DNA of 64,000 nucleotides from Halobacillus sp. A1 (lineage in GTDB: Bacteria > Bacillota > Bacilli > Bacillales > Halobacillaceae). Below, piece by piece: positions 8,454 to 16,680 of the stretch (positions are counted from its first letter, which is position 1; the number at the start of each line of letters is the position of its first letter). The DNA is taken from the NCBI RefSeq assembly GCF_024189295.1, contig NZ_JAIZEN010000008.1, forward strand, positions 109,152-173,151, read 5' to 3'. The notes below the pieces were generated by a model that ran no database searches, was not told the origin of the DNA, and was given only the letters and a program-made list of their open reading frames with translations. The position numbers and the translations under genes were made by a program.

Positions 8454-8483
8454 AGCTTAGACGTGTTGTGTCTAAGCTTTTTT
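8454..8483 (+). terminator. Rho-independent terminator of the acyl-CoA dehydrogenase gene
   Basis: A 9-bp perfect stem (8454-8462 with 8470-8478), a 7-base loop and a T-run of six begin one base after the stop codon. Confidence 0.9.
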
Positions 8484-8604
8484 ATATGAAGATATCTGCC
8501 ATGATGAGATTGAAGTCTAAAAAAGAAACTGATGACGCTACCAACTTGTTAAAATGTTAAAACTCCCTGATCTTGAAAAATGGTTTCGTTTTTTTAATTG
8601 GAGA

Positions 8605-8729
8605 AATGGGGTCTTGGAAATAGCTCGCTTTCCGCGGGGATGACGGCCAGCCTCCTCGAGCTAAAGCTCTGCGGGGTCTAGCCAGTCCATCCATTCCCGC
8701 AGGAGTCTCACCATTTCCAAGACCCCATT
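8605..8729. repeat. Palindromic intergenic repeat, copy A
   Basis: A 125-bp element between two convergent genes. The outermost 17 bases on each side (8605-8621 and 8713-8729) are perfect inverted complements. Inside is the family core: 'CTCGCTTTCCGCGGGGA' on the left, a central 'CCTCCTCGAGCTAAAGCTCTGCGGGG' section, and 'CCCGCAGGAGTCTCACC' on the right. The arm sequence differs from that of every other copy in the window although the core is shared. Confidence 0.9.
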
Positions 8730-8814
8730 ACCATGGAGGGAGAAACGAAACCCAAGGAAAGATATATGAAAAAGAAACTACAACGGTATTTCAGCTTTTT
8801 CAAATGCTCCCAAG

Positions 8815-8890
8815 GAAAGCGAGTTATTCCTTGCCGCCCCTGATGCATTCACAAAATGTCTCGAAAACGAGTTTCCAGATAACTTCCATA
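8815..8890. repeat. Half-copy of the palindromic repeat with right-end module
   Basis: Starts with the core edge 'GGAAAGCGAGT', continues to 'GCCGCCCCTGATGCATTCAC' and ends with the conserved right-end module 'TGTCTCGAAAACGAGTTTCC'. The left half is missing. Together with copy A it fills most of the 530-bp stretch between the acyl-CoA dehydrogenase and DJ-1 genes. Confidence 0.6.
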
Positions 8891-8932
8891 TAATTAAATA
8901 CCTATCTATTGAAACAAACTTAACCTTATACG

Positions 8933-9003
8933 AAAAAAATCGCTCCATTCGTTATGATGTTAGTGAATAAACCTAACAGAAAACGTAAATGAGCGATTTT
9001 TTT
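8933..9003 (-). terminator. Terminator downstream of the DJ-1/PfpI gene
   Basis: A 13-bp perfect inverted repeat (8933-8945 with 8991-9003) of an A-run plus TCGCTC encloses a 45-base loop that has its own small stem (GTTAG/CTAAC). Read on the minus strand it ends in seven T's just past the DJ-1 gene. Confidence 0.65.
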
Positions 9004-9015
9004 ATGAGTAACTAT

Positions 9016-9540
9016 TTAGCTGTCAGCTAGCAAATCAGCAAAAGCTTTGGCGTACGGTGGGAGATCAGGCGGACGTCGTGCCGATACGATATGTTCATCC
9101 TGAACGACTGCCTCATCATGCCAGATCGCTCCAGCATTGACCATATCGTCCTTGATACCTGGGGTGCTCGTCACTTGACGGCCTTTTAGAATATCGGCTG
9201 AAATGAGCACCCAACCAGCATGACAGATCTGCCCAATCGGCTTTTTGTTTTCGTCCATATGACGGACCATGTGAATGACGGTGTCATAACGGCGAAGTTT
9301 ATCCGGGGACCAACCTCCCGGGACTAGAATTCCGTCATAGTCTGCAGGATCAATGTCTTCAAAAGAATAATCAGCTGTGGCAGGAACACCGTATTTTCCT
9401 GGGTATTCTACTCCAGCTTCTTCACCTACAAGATCCACGGTTGCACCTTCTTCTTGTAAACGAAGGAGGGGATACCATAATTCTAAATCCTCGAAATCTT
9501 TACTGACGAGAGCAATGACTTTTTTATTTTGTAATCTCAT
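9016..9540 (-). CDS. DJ-1/PfpI family protein (type 1 glutamine amidotransferase-like)
   Basis: 174 residues, the normal length for PfpI/YfkM-type proteins. The family signature is intact: 'DFEDLELWYP' gives the conserved acidic residues, 'PGGWSPDKLR' the oxyanion loop, and 'GQICHAGW' the nucleophile elbow with Cys106 followed by His107. Relatives are described as proteases, stress chaperones or deglycases acting on glyoxal- or methylglyoxal-modified molecules; which applies is unsettled. AAAGGAGGC lies before the ATG. It is cytoplasmic and probably part of stress defence. The next gene upstream on the same strand (DoxX-like) is 59 bp away and may share a transcript. Confidence 0.88.
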   Translation of the reverse strand: MRLQNKKVIALVSKDFEDLELWYPLLRLQEEGATVDLVGEEAGVEYPGKYGVPATADYSFEDIDPADYDGILVPGGWSPDKLRRYDTVIHMVRHMDENKKPIGQICHAGWVLISADILKGRQVTSTPGIKDDMVNAGAIWHDEAVVQDEHIVSARRPPDLPPYAKAFADLLADS

Positions 9541-9599
9541 TGAGCTGCCTCCTTTATCTATCCTGTCTTCAGTGTATCAAATAGAATGGACGCACAACA

Positions 9600-9971
9600 C
9601 TATTTCGATACAGCGAGTACCCACCAGATGAGCAGCGGCTGGAAGAGAGGACGTATCCAGAGAGCGGTGAGGTTGGTTTCCTCAGACCATGGCGCCGGTA
9701 TCCCATGAATCGCCGCATAAATATTAGCGGGAAGAACAGCTAAGAGAAATATGGCTGTGGCGATTCCCGCAAGGCGTCTAGTTTGCGGGAAGATGAGGAA
9801 TAACGAAAGCATCCACTCAATAATCGCGGTCACATAAACAACTTCCAGTTTGAACGGTACAAAATCAGGAAGCATTGCAGCAAAGCCTGTATCGTATATA
9901 AAATGAGCCACGCCGGCGAGAAAAAAGCCAGCGGCAAATAGGTACAAAGCCATGATTTTAAAAGTCTTCAT
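9600..9971 (-). CDS. DoxX-like small membrane protein
   Basis: 123 residues with four hydrophobic segments, including 'MALYLFAAGFFLAGVAHFIY' at the N-terminus, and the 'WIRPLFQPLLIWWVLAVSK' end typical of the DoxX/YphA-like family. Function of the family is poorly known; members are often linked to redox stress or quinone pools. The ATG at 9971 is chosen because AAGGGAG lies 8 bases upstream; a longer frame beginning 69 bases earlier has no such site and would overlap an ECF-type promoter on the other strand. It may be co-transcribed with the downstream DJ-1 gene. Confidence 0.72.
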   Translation of the reverse strand: MKTFKIMALYLFAAGFFLAGVAHFIYDTGFAAMLPDFVPFKLEVVYVTAIIEWMLSLFLIFPQTRRLAGIATAIFLLAVLPANIYAAIHGIPAPWSEETNLTALWIRPLFQPLLIWWVLAVSK

Positions 9972-9987
9972 AAAAAGAACTCCCTTG

Positions 9988-10016
9988 TGAAACGTTTTTT
10001 GGTCGCCATGCGTATA
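9988..10016 (+). promoter_or_regulatory. ECF-sigma (sigma-M/W-like) promoter for ypuA
   Basis: TGAAAC followed by GTTTTTTGG within a 17-base spacer and then CGTATA. Both hexamers and the T-stretch after the -35 match the cell-envelope-stress promoters of B. subtilis, with the spacer one base longer than the usual 16. The predicted start is near 10023, leaving a leader of about 114 bases before ypuA. Confidence 0.5.
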
Positions 10017-10136
10017 TAGGATGTGTGAAAAATAAGCCAAAGAGTTGATGCTAAAAGCTGATAAACAAGTATAATTAAATTTAAGTCTAGCATAATTTTC
10101 AAAGAATTTTTAAACTATTTTAAGGGGTCGAATGTA

Positions 10137-11036
10137 ATGAAAAACCGTTTTATAGTTGCGCTGATAGGGATTTTATTGGTGGCCGCTGCCCTTATTCCCA
10201 ATAATGTCCAAGCTTCTACTGGTAATGAAAGCATCAATGAAAAGCTGGGGCTGCCTATTGTTGTATATGGAGATGCATTATCAGAGGAGCAAAAGTCACA
10301 AGTCACTGAGCTATTGGAAGTTGGACAGCATGATGAAGTGGATGAGTTTACTGTAACAGGCCAGGATATCGCTAACTACATCGGGGGAAATCCCAATTCA
10401 AATATGTATTCTTCTGTAAAAATCCTTCATAAGGATAACGGGGAAGGACTGAATATTGATATCGTCTCCCCGGACAACATTACGGAAGTCACAAAAGAAA
10501 TGTACAGCAATGCGCTTCTCACGGCAGGAGTCGAAAATGCCGAAGTTTTTGTCGCTTCTTCTGTGCAAGTGAGTGGTCATTCTGCTTTGACAGGCATATA
10601 TAAAGCCTATGATGCTAAAGGTGTCACATTAGATGAAGATCGGATGGAAGTGGCGAGTGAGGAATTAGATGTAGCCACATCGATTGCTGATGAGGGGGTA
10701 GACGAGGCGGAGGTCAGCGAACTATTGACAGAAATCAAGAAAGCGATTGCTGAGCAAAACCCGGCTACTAAAGAAGAAATAGAACAAATCGTCGAAGAAC
10801 AAATGAATAATTTGAATATCGAGCTGAGTGAAGAAGACCGGCAGAGGCTGATTGATTTGTTTGAACAGATGAGAGATTTGAACATCAACTTCGATAACGT
10901 TAAAGATCAATTAGATGAACTGACTGGCGGAATTCAAGACGTCATAAACGATGAAGGCTTTTGGAATAAAGTATCTACTGCGATACAGGATTTCTTTAAG
11001 GCACTGGCTGATTTCTTCAGGTCTATATTCAATTAA
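10137..11036 (+). CDS. ypuA: DUF1002 family secreted protein YpuA
   Basis: 299 residues with a clear signal peptide (MKNRFIVALIGILLVAAA..., cleavage likely after 'NNVQA' near residue 26). The DUF1002 region 'GLPIVVYGDALSEEQKSQV' and 'VTGQDIANYIGG' continues to the acidic helical C-terminus, which repeats Glu-rich helices and ends in an amphipathic 'FKALADFFRSIF' segment. B. subtilis YpuA has the same design and, as I recall, belongs to an envelope-stress ECF regulon, which agrees with the promoter candidate at 9988. The protein should act outside the membrane. Biochemical function is unknown. AAGGGG is about 9 bases before the ATG. Confidence 0.88.
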   Translation: MKNRFIVALIGILLVAAALIPNNVQASTGNESINEKLGLPIVVYGDALSEEQKSQVTELLEVGQHDEVDEFTVTGQDIANYIGGNPNSNMYSSVKILHKDNGEGLNIDIVSPDNITEVTKEMYSNALLTAGVENAEVFVASSVQVSGHSALTGIYKAYDAKGVTLDEDRMEVASEELDVATSIADEGVDEAEVSELLTEIKKAIAEQNPATKEEIEQIVEEQMNNLNIELSEEDRQRLIDLFEQMRDLNINFDNVKDQLDELTGGIQDVINDEGFWNKVSTAIQDFFKALADFFRSIFN

Positions 11037-11042
11037 TAAAGT

Positions 11043-11076
11043 CGCCTCAGATTCTGCTCATGCAGAACCTGAGGCG
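11043..11076. terminator. Bidirectional terminator shared by ypuA and the XRE-TPR gene
   Basis: The stem 11043-11057 with 11062-11076 has 14 of 15 bases paired around a 4-base loop. The right arm is also the last coding part of the minus-strand regulator gene, whose stop codon falls in the loop, so the two functions overlap. Confidence 0.85.
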
Positions 11077-12344
11077 TTTTCAGTTCTCTTAATATGAGAA
11101 AAGTAGGATTCGGCGGCACGTTTGTACTTTCCGGTTTCGTATAAATGATTGGCAAGCTTTAAATACAGGTGATCGAGGGGTTCTTTATCAGCATCTTGTT
11201 CGAAAAAACCGATGCAAGTTTCTAAACTTTGCTGGTACATTTCTTCATTACCGGTTTGAAGGTAATAGGCGAGAAAAGCTTCAAGCAGATAATAATCGTC
11301 GGAAGGATGACAGACCTCTTGTTTTGCTTGATTGTATAAAGCTTCAGCTTCTCGTAACCTTCCTAAACTTACGTACGCCTTACACAAAGAATGATAGGTG
11401 ATTTGTTTACTTGCGGTCAGGCTTTGTTCTTCTTTGAGTTGAAGGGCACGTTCAAGAAAGTCGCAAGCTGTCTCATTGCATCCAGATTTGCGCATGACCA
11501 CACCTTTATTATGGAAGATTTGAGTGAGTAATCGCCGGTCACCCCAATCTTCTGCGCGTTTTTCAGCTTCTGTCAGGTAATCCATAGCTTCCTCGAACTT
11601 TTCTTGATTTAAATAAATGACGCCTACTAAATTGTACACCATAGATAGTTCATTAGGCTGGTGCAGACTTTCATAATAGCTTAAAGCCTCATGGCTGTAT
11701 GTAACAGCTGTATGGTAATCACCCACAGCATTCGATAGTACCGCGATATTGTAAGTTAAAGCAGCTTTGACAGAAAGCGATTGATTATCGAAAGAGAAAA
11801 GTTTGTAGTGCTCAAGGCTTTTTGAGTACTCCGCCATCTGGTAGTATCGGATGCCTAAACAATAGTGGTAGGCGTTTTTTACGTATAGAGGTGCTTCGTT
11901 CATTTGATCTTCATCGATAAATGGATGTATGTAAGCTTCATAAACATTCTGAGCTTCGTTATGGTTTTTGCACTTACAGTAGTAAGCGCACTTTAACAAC
12001 AAATAATATAATTCCTGATTCACGTTCGATAAATAGCCATAATAATTTTCGTCCAGTGTCTCTATAAGAGGCTGGGCCTTTTTAATGTCTGTTATGATCA
12101 GCTGTTCAAGCTGGACTAGTATATGATGAACCTCAGGGTCTTCTTCTGCATAGTGTTCAAAGAAAGTAAATGGTAAATCCAGAACCCGAGCAATTTTCCG
12201 AAGAGTCGGTGACCCAGGATTACGGTACCCATTTTCAATCTTACTGAGGTGAGCAGTGGATATCGAATCACCTGCAAGGTCGTTCAACGTCATATTATAT
12301 ATTTTACGGTAGATGTTAATTCTTTTTCCGATGTTCACAAGCAA
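11058..12344 (-). CDS. XRE-family regulator with TPR domain (RRNPP-like)
   Basis: 428 residues. Residues 3-62 form an XRE helix-turn-helix ('LNDLAGDSISTAHLSKIENG'). The rest is a chain of about eight tetratricopeptide-type helical pairs ('MVYNLVGVIYLNQEKFEEAMDYLTEAEKRA' region is one clear unit). This layout matches the Rap/NprR/PlcR/PrgX group, in which the TPR domain binds a short secreted peptide and switches DNA binding. No small pre-pro-peptide gene is obvious directly downstream, where a terminator overlaps the 3' end of the gene. AGGTGGT lies before the ATG. A quorum-sensing role is an inference; many XRE-TPR proteins have unknown ligands. Confidence 0.83.
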   Translation of the reverse strand: MLVNIGKRINIYRKIYNMTLNDLAGDSISTAHLSKIENGYRNPGSPTLRKIARVLDLPFTFFEHYAEEDPEVHHILVQLEQLIITDIKKAQPLIETLDENYYGYLSNVNQELYYLLLKCAYYCKCKNHNEAQNVYEAYIHPFIDEDQMNEAPLYVKNAYHYCLGIRYYQMAEYSKSLEHYKLFSFDNQSLSVKAALTYNIAVLSNAVGDYHTAVTYSHEALSYYESLHQPNELSMVYNLVGVIYLNQEKFEEAMDYLTEAEKRAEDWGDRRLLTQIFHNKGVVMRKSGCNETACDFLERALQLKEEQSLTASKQITYHSLCKAYVSLGRLREAEALYNQAKQEVCHPSDDYYLLEAFLAYYLQTGNEEMYQQSLETCIGFFEQDADKEPLDHLYLKLANHLYETGKYKRAAESYFSHIKRTENASGSA

Positions 12345-12585
12345 CCACCTCTTTTATCCCGTATATATCCATCATACATAATTTGTCTTGTTTTGAATAG
12401 GTCTAAAGAATTACTTAATTGGCTATTATGTAAAAAAATAATGAATGATGTTATAGATTGCGTTAATTTTCAAAAAAATTGCTTAATTCCCATTCGATAA
12501 TAGTACAAAAACAAGATTTGCATTTTGTGGGAATATTGTACGATTAAAATGAAAAGATGATTTCTCATAATGGAGTGGACCGAAT

Positions 12586-13116
12586 ATGAAAGATATAAAT
12601 AGGGATGAAGGTCTCAGGCAAATCGCTGAGGAACATTATGGGGCGATGTTGAGAACCGCACGCTGTTACGTAAAAGAAAGCATGACCGCCGAGGATATGG
12701 TGCAGGAAGCCTTAGTGAAAGCGTATGAAAGGTTTGATTCTTTTAAAAGAGGCAGCAATTTAAAAGCTTGGGTGTATCGTATTATGATCAACCACTGCAA
12801 GGATCATTTGCGCAGTTATTCTAATCGTAACGTAACGCCCTGGGAAGACCATTGGCTGGAGCGGACAGAATCCGCTGCACGTGACCCCCTTGAAATTATG
12901 TTAGAAAAGGAAGAGGTTGCTGATATTCATGAAGCCATCGAGCATCTGAAGCCGGATTATCATGAAGCAGTGCACCTTTATTATTTCGATGATTTATCGG
13001 TCAAACAAATGTCCAACGTATTACACATGAACGAGAATACATTAAAAACAAGAATGAAGCGGGCCCGCGACCATCTAGGAGGAGAAATCAGAGAAGCGGC
13101 AGCGGCTCAAGGATAG
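12586..13116 (+). CDS. ECF-type RNA polymerase sigma factor (orphan)
   Basis: 176 residues with sigma region 2 ('AEDMVQEALVKAYERFDSFKRGSNLKAW' region, about 30-70, containing the -10 recognition helix) and region 4 ('DDLSVKQMSNVLHMNENTLKTRMKRAR', about 130-165, -35 recognition). No region 3, so it is an extracytoplasmic-function factor. It directs RNA polymerase to a small stress regulon. Unlike the two other ECF genes in this window there is no anti-sigma gene next to it, since a terminator follows at once. How its activity is held in check is therefore not evident. GGAGTGG precedes the ATG. Confidence 0.9.
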   Translation: MKDINRDEGLRQIAEEHYGAMLRTARCYVKESMTAEDMVQEALVKAYERFDSFKRGSNLKAWVYRIMINHCKDHLRSYSNRNVTPWEDHWLERTESAARDPLEIMLEKEEVADIHEAIEHLKPDYHEAVHLYYFDDLSVKQMSNVLHMNENTLKTRMKRARDHLGGEIREAAAAQG

Positions 13117-13120
13117 CTGA

Positions 13121-13156
13121 AGTAGTACCTGACTGACAAAAAGGTGCTGCTTTTTT
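13121..13156 (+). terminator. Terminator of the ECF sigma gene
   Basis: A 10-bp stem with two G-U pairs (13121-13130 with 13142-13151) is followed by six T's, beginning 5 bases after the stop. Confidence 0.85.
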
Positions 13157-13174
13157 ATATGGACAAATAAAGGA

Positions 13175-13201
13175 AAAAGCGAGCAGCATGTGCCCGCTTT
13201 T
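13175..13201 (-). terminator. Terminator of the SCO gene
   Basis: AAAAGCG and CGCTTTT arms plus three inner pairs (13175-13185 with 13191-13201, one mismatch) flank the end of the minus-strand SCO gene, and the T-run on that strand is provided by the A-run at 13174-13178. Confidence 0.6.
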
Positions 13202-13787
13202 ATTGATTAGCCAGAATTTCAGCGTCTTCTATAATCTTTTCAAAAGGTACATTGGTATCGCCTTTATAACTTTTCATGACCTGATTATTTTTATCCATAA
13301 GGAAGAAAGAAGTTCCGTGGTTAACTTGCTCAGCTCCTTCAGGTTTCTGCACGATGGTTCTGAAGCTTTCCTGTCCGTAGGTTTCGATTTCTTCTTGTGA
13401 GTATCCAGTGATGAAGGACCAATTATCAAAATCGGCTTCCTGGGCCGAAGCGAATTCTTCAAGTTTTTCCGGAGTATCAACTTCAGGGTCTACGCTGAAG
13501 GAAACAATCTCGACTTCAATGTCTTCTTCTTTCAATTCTTCCTGTAAGTTCGCCATATTCCTTGTCATTGGAGGGCAGACCGTATCGCAAGACGTGAAAA
13601 TGAAGTTGGCGAGCCATACATCACCTTCCATTTCATCGACAGAAAATTCTTCGCCAGCTTGCGTAGTTCCGGACAAGTTGTCAATTTCCCATTCTAACGG
13701 ATCCTCTAATTCTTTTTCACCGCAGGCTGCCAGAATAAGTGTAAGTATGATGAGTGAGAAAAATATGTATAATCTTTTATGACGCAT
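13200..13787 (-). CDS. SCO1/SenC family copper-chaperone lipoprotein
   Basis: 195 residues. A lipoprotein signal ends at 'LILAACGE' with the lipidated Cys22. The thioredoxin-like SCO domain has the metal-binding pair Cys67 and Cys71 in 'TSCDTVCPPM' and the third ligand His157 in 'VNHGTSFFLMD'. SCO proteins deliver copper to the CuA centre of cytochrome c oxidase outside the membrane and can act as thiol reductases. B. subtilis YpmQ is the closest known counterpart. No oxidase genes are nearby. The ATG has GAAGGAGCTC upstream. All ligands are present, so function is likely conserved. Confidence 0.92.
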   Translation of the reverse strand: MRHKRLYIFFSLIILTLILAACGEKELEDPLEWEIDNLSGTTQAGEEFSVDEMEGDVWLANFIFTSCDTVCPPMTRNMANLQEELKEEDIEVEIVSFSVDPEVDTPEKLEEFASAQEADFDNWSFITGYSQEEIETYGQESFRTIVQKPEGAEQVNHGTSFFLMDKNNQVMKSYKGDTNVPFEKIIEDAEILANQ

Positions 13788-13957
13788 GGTGAGCTCCTTC
13801 CATTTCTGTGTATCTCTATATAGTTTACGACTGTCTTGAGTAAGGTGTCAATTTGCCAGGTCCAACAAAAATTATGTTAGAAGTTCGCTTTAAATACGAA
13901 TGTGGAGGATAGATAAGGAAACACTAGGCATCTAGATAAGAAATTAGGGGGATGTCT

Positions 13958-14731
13958 ATGCCTTTTTACATGAATGAAGATGGTCAGCGATTATTTTTTG
14001 AAGACTGTGGTACAGGGAGCATCATTCTATTTATCCACCCCCCTGGGATGGGGCGGAAGGCTTTTTTACAGCAGCATGAGTTAGCGGAACAGTTCCGTAT
14101 CATAGTGCCTGATTTAAGCGGGCATGGGGACTCAGACGCCGTAAACCTTTCACCAACGATCGAGCATTATGCAGAAGAAATAAGACACTTGGTCGATTAT
14201 TTGAAAGTAGACCAAGTGTTTGTATTTGGTTACTCGGCCGGAGGTTCTGTAGCTCAGCAATTTGCGTTAAGGTATCCAGAGAAGGTGAAAGGGCTGATTC
14301 TTGCGGGGGCTTTTCCTAAAGTCGACACTATGATACTTAAGTTTGAATTCAAAGCCGGGATGAGCCGTTTAAAACAAGAAGCGCGCTCCCTCGCAAAAAT
14401 CATTGCAGCCTCCCATTTTAAAGAGCCGGAGATCAGGCTGGAGGTCGAGGAGCATATGATGAAATCAGATCGAATGGTATGGCATCAATTTTATAAGAAT
14501 GCCTATCATTATGATTGTACGAGCCGATTGGATGAATTAGTCATGCCTGTGCTGCTTTTATACGGTACGCGTCCGCCATGGATCAACAAACATTTAAAGT
14601 ATTACCGTGTGCTGCCCAAAGCCTCTCTTGTCGTAGTGGACCATGCTTCTCACCAAATTCCTGCCACTCATGCTCCTGTCGTCAACCAGGCAGTCAGGGA
14701 GTTTTTTAATAGGACGTTTATGAAAAAATAA
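13958..14731 (+). CDS. Alpha/beta hydrolase
   Basis: 257 residues with the alpha/beta-hydrolase fold: the oxyanion strand 'IILFIHPPGMG', 'DLSGHGDSD', the nucleophile elbow 'GYSAGG' with Ser93, and a C-terminal 'HASHQIPATHAP' that supplies the catalytic histidine. The cap region (about 125-185) is helical. Substrate cannot be predicted; relatives include esterases and carbon-carbon hydrolases. The second ATG (13958) is chosen because the TAGGGGG ribosome site ends 6 bases before it and abuts the first ATG at 13952. The gene is monocistronic with its own terminator. Confidence 0.85.
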   Translation: MPFYMNEDGQRLFFEDCGTGSIILFIHPPGMGRKAFLQQHELAEQFRIIVPDLSGHGDSDAVNLSPTIEHYAEEIRHLVDYLKVDQVFVFGYSAGGSVAQQFALRYPEKVKGLILAGAFPKVDTMILKFEFKAGMSRLKQEARSLAKIIAASHFKEPEIRLEVEEHMMKSDRMVWHQFYKNAYHYDCTSRLDELVMPVLLLYGTRPPWINKHLKYYRVLPKASLVVVDHASHQIPATHAPVVNQAVREFFNRTFMKK

Positions 14732-14734
14732 AGG

Positions 14735-14780
14735 AGCAGACCTTAAAGTTTATTTCTTAACTTTTATGGTCTGCTTTGTT
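14735..14780 (+). terminator. Terminator of the alpha/beta hydrolase gene
   Basis: AGCAGACC pairs with GGTCTGCT (14735-14742 with 14768-14775), and inner AAGTT/AACTT-type pairing extends the stem; a short T-rich tail follows. Confidence 0.8.
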
Positions 14781-14911
14781 TATTAAAGGCTAGGTTCAAT
14801 CATGGCCCCTTGCGATTGTAAGGATAAGGAAACGACGAGAATCCCGCAGTAAAGAGAATTGTTCCGAACCTCATGTTTTATAAGGCTGTGAGGCCCATTT
14901 GGTCAAATCCT

Positions 14912-16312
14912 TTATTCCGTTAAATCGACAGTTTCTTGGAAATCCACCTTTTGAGACGCCTGGAGTTGAGGCATCTCTATAGTAATCATATTACTGTCCT
15001 GAAGGGAAGAAGTGGACAGGCTAAGGACCGTATTGCCATTATTTATACCGCCTCCCGCTCCCATGATTTCTTCTCCGTCCTCATTAACCGCTATAAACGG
15101 TTCGTATTGCATGGCAGATGCGGGAGTACGCATAAGGTTTGGACTTAATGTGAGAGTGTGGTCACCCGGTTTCGGCTCAAATCCCAGGTGGATTTCCATC
15201 CCCATGGAAGGGTCATACACTTTTTGCTCTAGATCAATGTCTGTATTTAATTTTTCGGAAGTTTTTTCGTTTACATCCACAATTACTCGTTCCCGTTCCT
15301 CCCCGACTTCTTCTTCATAATCACTGACGTCCACATCAAAAGATAAATCTTCATCTGTTAAAAGCGAGACGGATTCAATGTCAATGTCCAAAGATTCCGG
15401 GTCTTCATCATAAGGAGTAAATTGAGCTTCATATACATCAGGTTGTCCTTCGACAGGATGAAGATAGGAAATTTCTGTGCTTGTATTTTCATCACTCACG
15501 CTGCCTGTCAGATTGCTTACTTCATGCTCATCATGTGTGATCTCTAACGTGATTTTATTCGAAGTAATCCCTAAAGCCACGTCTATTGGTTTGATCGTTA
15601 GGCCGCTTTTTTCATATACATCATTAAAATCTGCAGTTTGTCTGATTTCTTGATCTTTTTCATATGTATAAGTCAATGGTTCTTCATCGGTAATTTCGCT
15701 CGTATTGTCCATGCTGATACGGAAAGAAGTAGGAATCGTTTCGTTTATTTCCATATCCATAGGTTCCTTTTGTTCAAGCGGTGGCATGACTAGAACGCCA
15801 TATAATTTTCCATCATAACTCATCAGCCCGTCATTGGATTCGTTAGATTGGAATGGGGAATGTGATTGTCTCGTCATATTTCCTTCTTCAGGATTTACGT
15901 TGACACTTGAAATATCAAATAGAGGAGAGGTTTGTAAGTTATCTTTGTCTTCGAAAACTTTCAAGTCCACGGAGTAATACATGAACACTTGATATTGGGA
16001 GTGCCATATCTCATCAATGGTCAATTCACCTTCATGACCGGGGATTTCATAGGATTGTCCTGGGGATTGGATGATTTCCAACTCCTTGGCTTTCCTATAG
16101 CCTGGACTTTGCATATTGTAAAAGTTATCGATTGTTTCCCTGCTTTCAGCTCTAGTCACATTTTGGGGAAGTTCGAGTTCTTCAGCAGTTGGGTTTTGAA
16201 AAACTTCTAATTTTTCCGTCGCATTGTCTTCATCGCTCATACTCCACTGGACGGCTGCAGCGAAAATAACGAGGAGAAATACTAGTCCGATCCATTTTCC
16301 TTTCTTTTTCAT
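14912..16312 (-). CDS. Uncharacterised membrane-anchored extracellular protein
   Basis: 466 residues. An uncleaved signal-anchor spans residues 7-24 ('WIGLVFLLVIFAAAVQW'), after which the chain is highly acidic and rich in beta strands, with no further membrane segment, so the bulk should lie outside the cell. Near-repeats of 'ITDEEPLTYTYEKDQEI' and 'VSDENTSTEISY' suggest immunoglobulin-like layers. I do not recognise the family; the acidity is typical of exported halophile proteins. AAGGAAG is 7 bases before the ATG. A small gene with its own terminator lies 119 bp upstream on the same strand, so this gene likely has an independent promoter. Confidence 0.65.
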   Translation of the reverse strand: MKKKGKWIGLVFLLVIFAAAVQWSMSDEDNATEKLEVFQNPTAEELELPQNVTRAESRETIDNFYNMQSPGYRKAKELEIIQSPGQSYEIPGHEGELTIDEIWHSQYQVFMYYSVDLKVFEDKDNLQTSPLFDISSVNVNPEEGNMTRQSHSPFQSNESNDGLMSYDGKLYGVLVMPPLEQKEPMDMEINETIPTSFRISMDNTSEITDEEPLTYTYEKDQEIRQTADFNDVYEKSGLTIKPIDVALGITSNKITLEITHDEHEVSNLTGSVSDENTSTEISYLHPVEGQPDVYEAQFTPYDEDPESLDIDIESVSLLTDEDLSFDVDVSDYEEEVGEERERVIVDVNEKTSEKLNTDIDLEQKVYDPSMGMEIHLGFEPKPGDHTLTLSPNLMRTPASAMQYEPFIAVNEDGEEIMGAGGGINNGNTVLSLSTSSLQDSNMITIEMPQLQASQKVDFQETVDLTE

Positions 16313-16385
16313 CTATCCGCTTCCTTTCTTGAAAATAATGGGTTCCTCTTTAATAGAAGCATAGCAGATTTTTTACAAGTAAAAA

Positions 16386-16415
16386 ACGCACGATCGGAAT
16401 TTAGTCATCGTGCGT
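16386..16415 (-). terminator. Terminator of the 51-aa gene
   Basis: ACGCACGAT pairs with ATCGTGCGT (16386-16394 with 16407-16415). On the minus strand the stem is followed by six T's. It separates the 51-aa gene from the 466-aa gene. Confidence 0.88.
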
Positions 16416-16431
16416 GCAATTAGTTATAGAG

Positions 16432-16587
16432 TTAATCGTCATAGTGATTGAACATTGCTTCTCCTTCCTTTTCAGTGTCCTCACCTTCCTTGTTATCTGA
16501 AAAAGCCTGGTTGAATTTTACGGGATGGGATAATAATTCAGCTGCTTCATTAGTAATAGTATGTTTTTTGTTTTTGTCATCATTCAA
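16432..16587 (-). CDS. Small acidic 51-residue protein, TTG start
   Basis: The frame begins with TTG preceded by AGGGGGTGA, one of the strongest ribosome sites in the window, with a 5-base gap, and reads MNDDKNKKHTITNEAAELL to a very acidic end 'EGEAMFNHYDD'. There is no signal peptide or membrane segment. A terminator follows 17 bp after the stop, so the transcription unit is only about 200 bases. I do not recognise the family; the hydrophilic, Asn/Glu-rich composition would suit a small spore or desiccation-related protein, but that is speculation. It is easily missed because it is short and lacks an ATG. Confidence 0.65.
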   Translation of the reverse strand: MNDDKNKKHTITNEAAELLSHPVKFNQAFSDNKEGEDTEKEGEAMFNHYDD

Positions 16588-16680
16588 AAAATCACCCCCT
16601 TCGTCTGCTTAGTATTTCTATTCTGAAAGCTTTATATTAAACGTCGTTGCTGTTTTTTTATAAACAGTTACTCTGCAATA

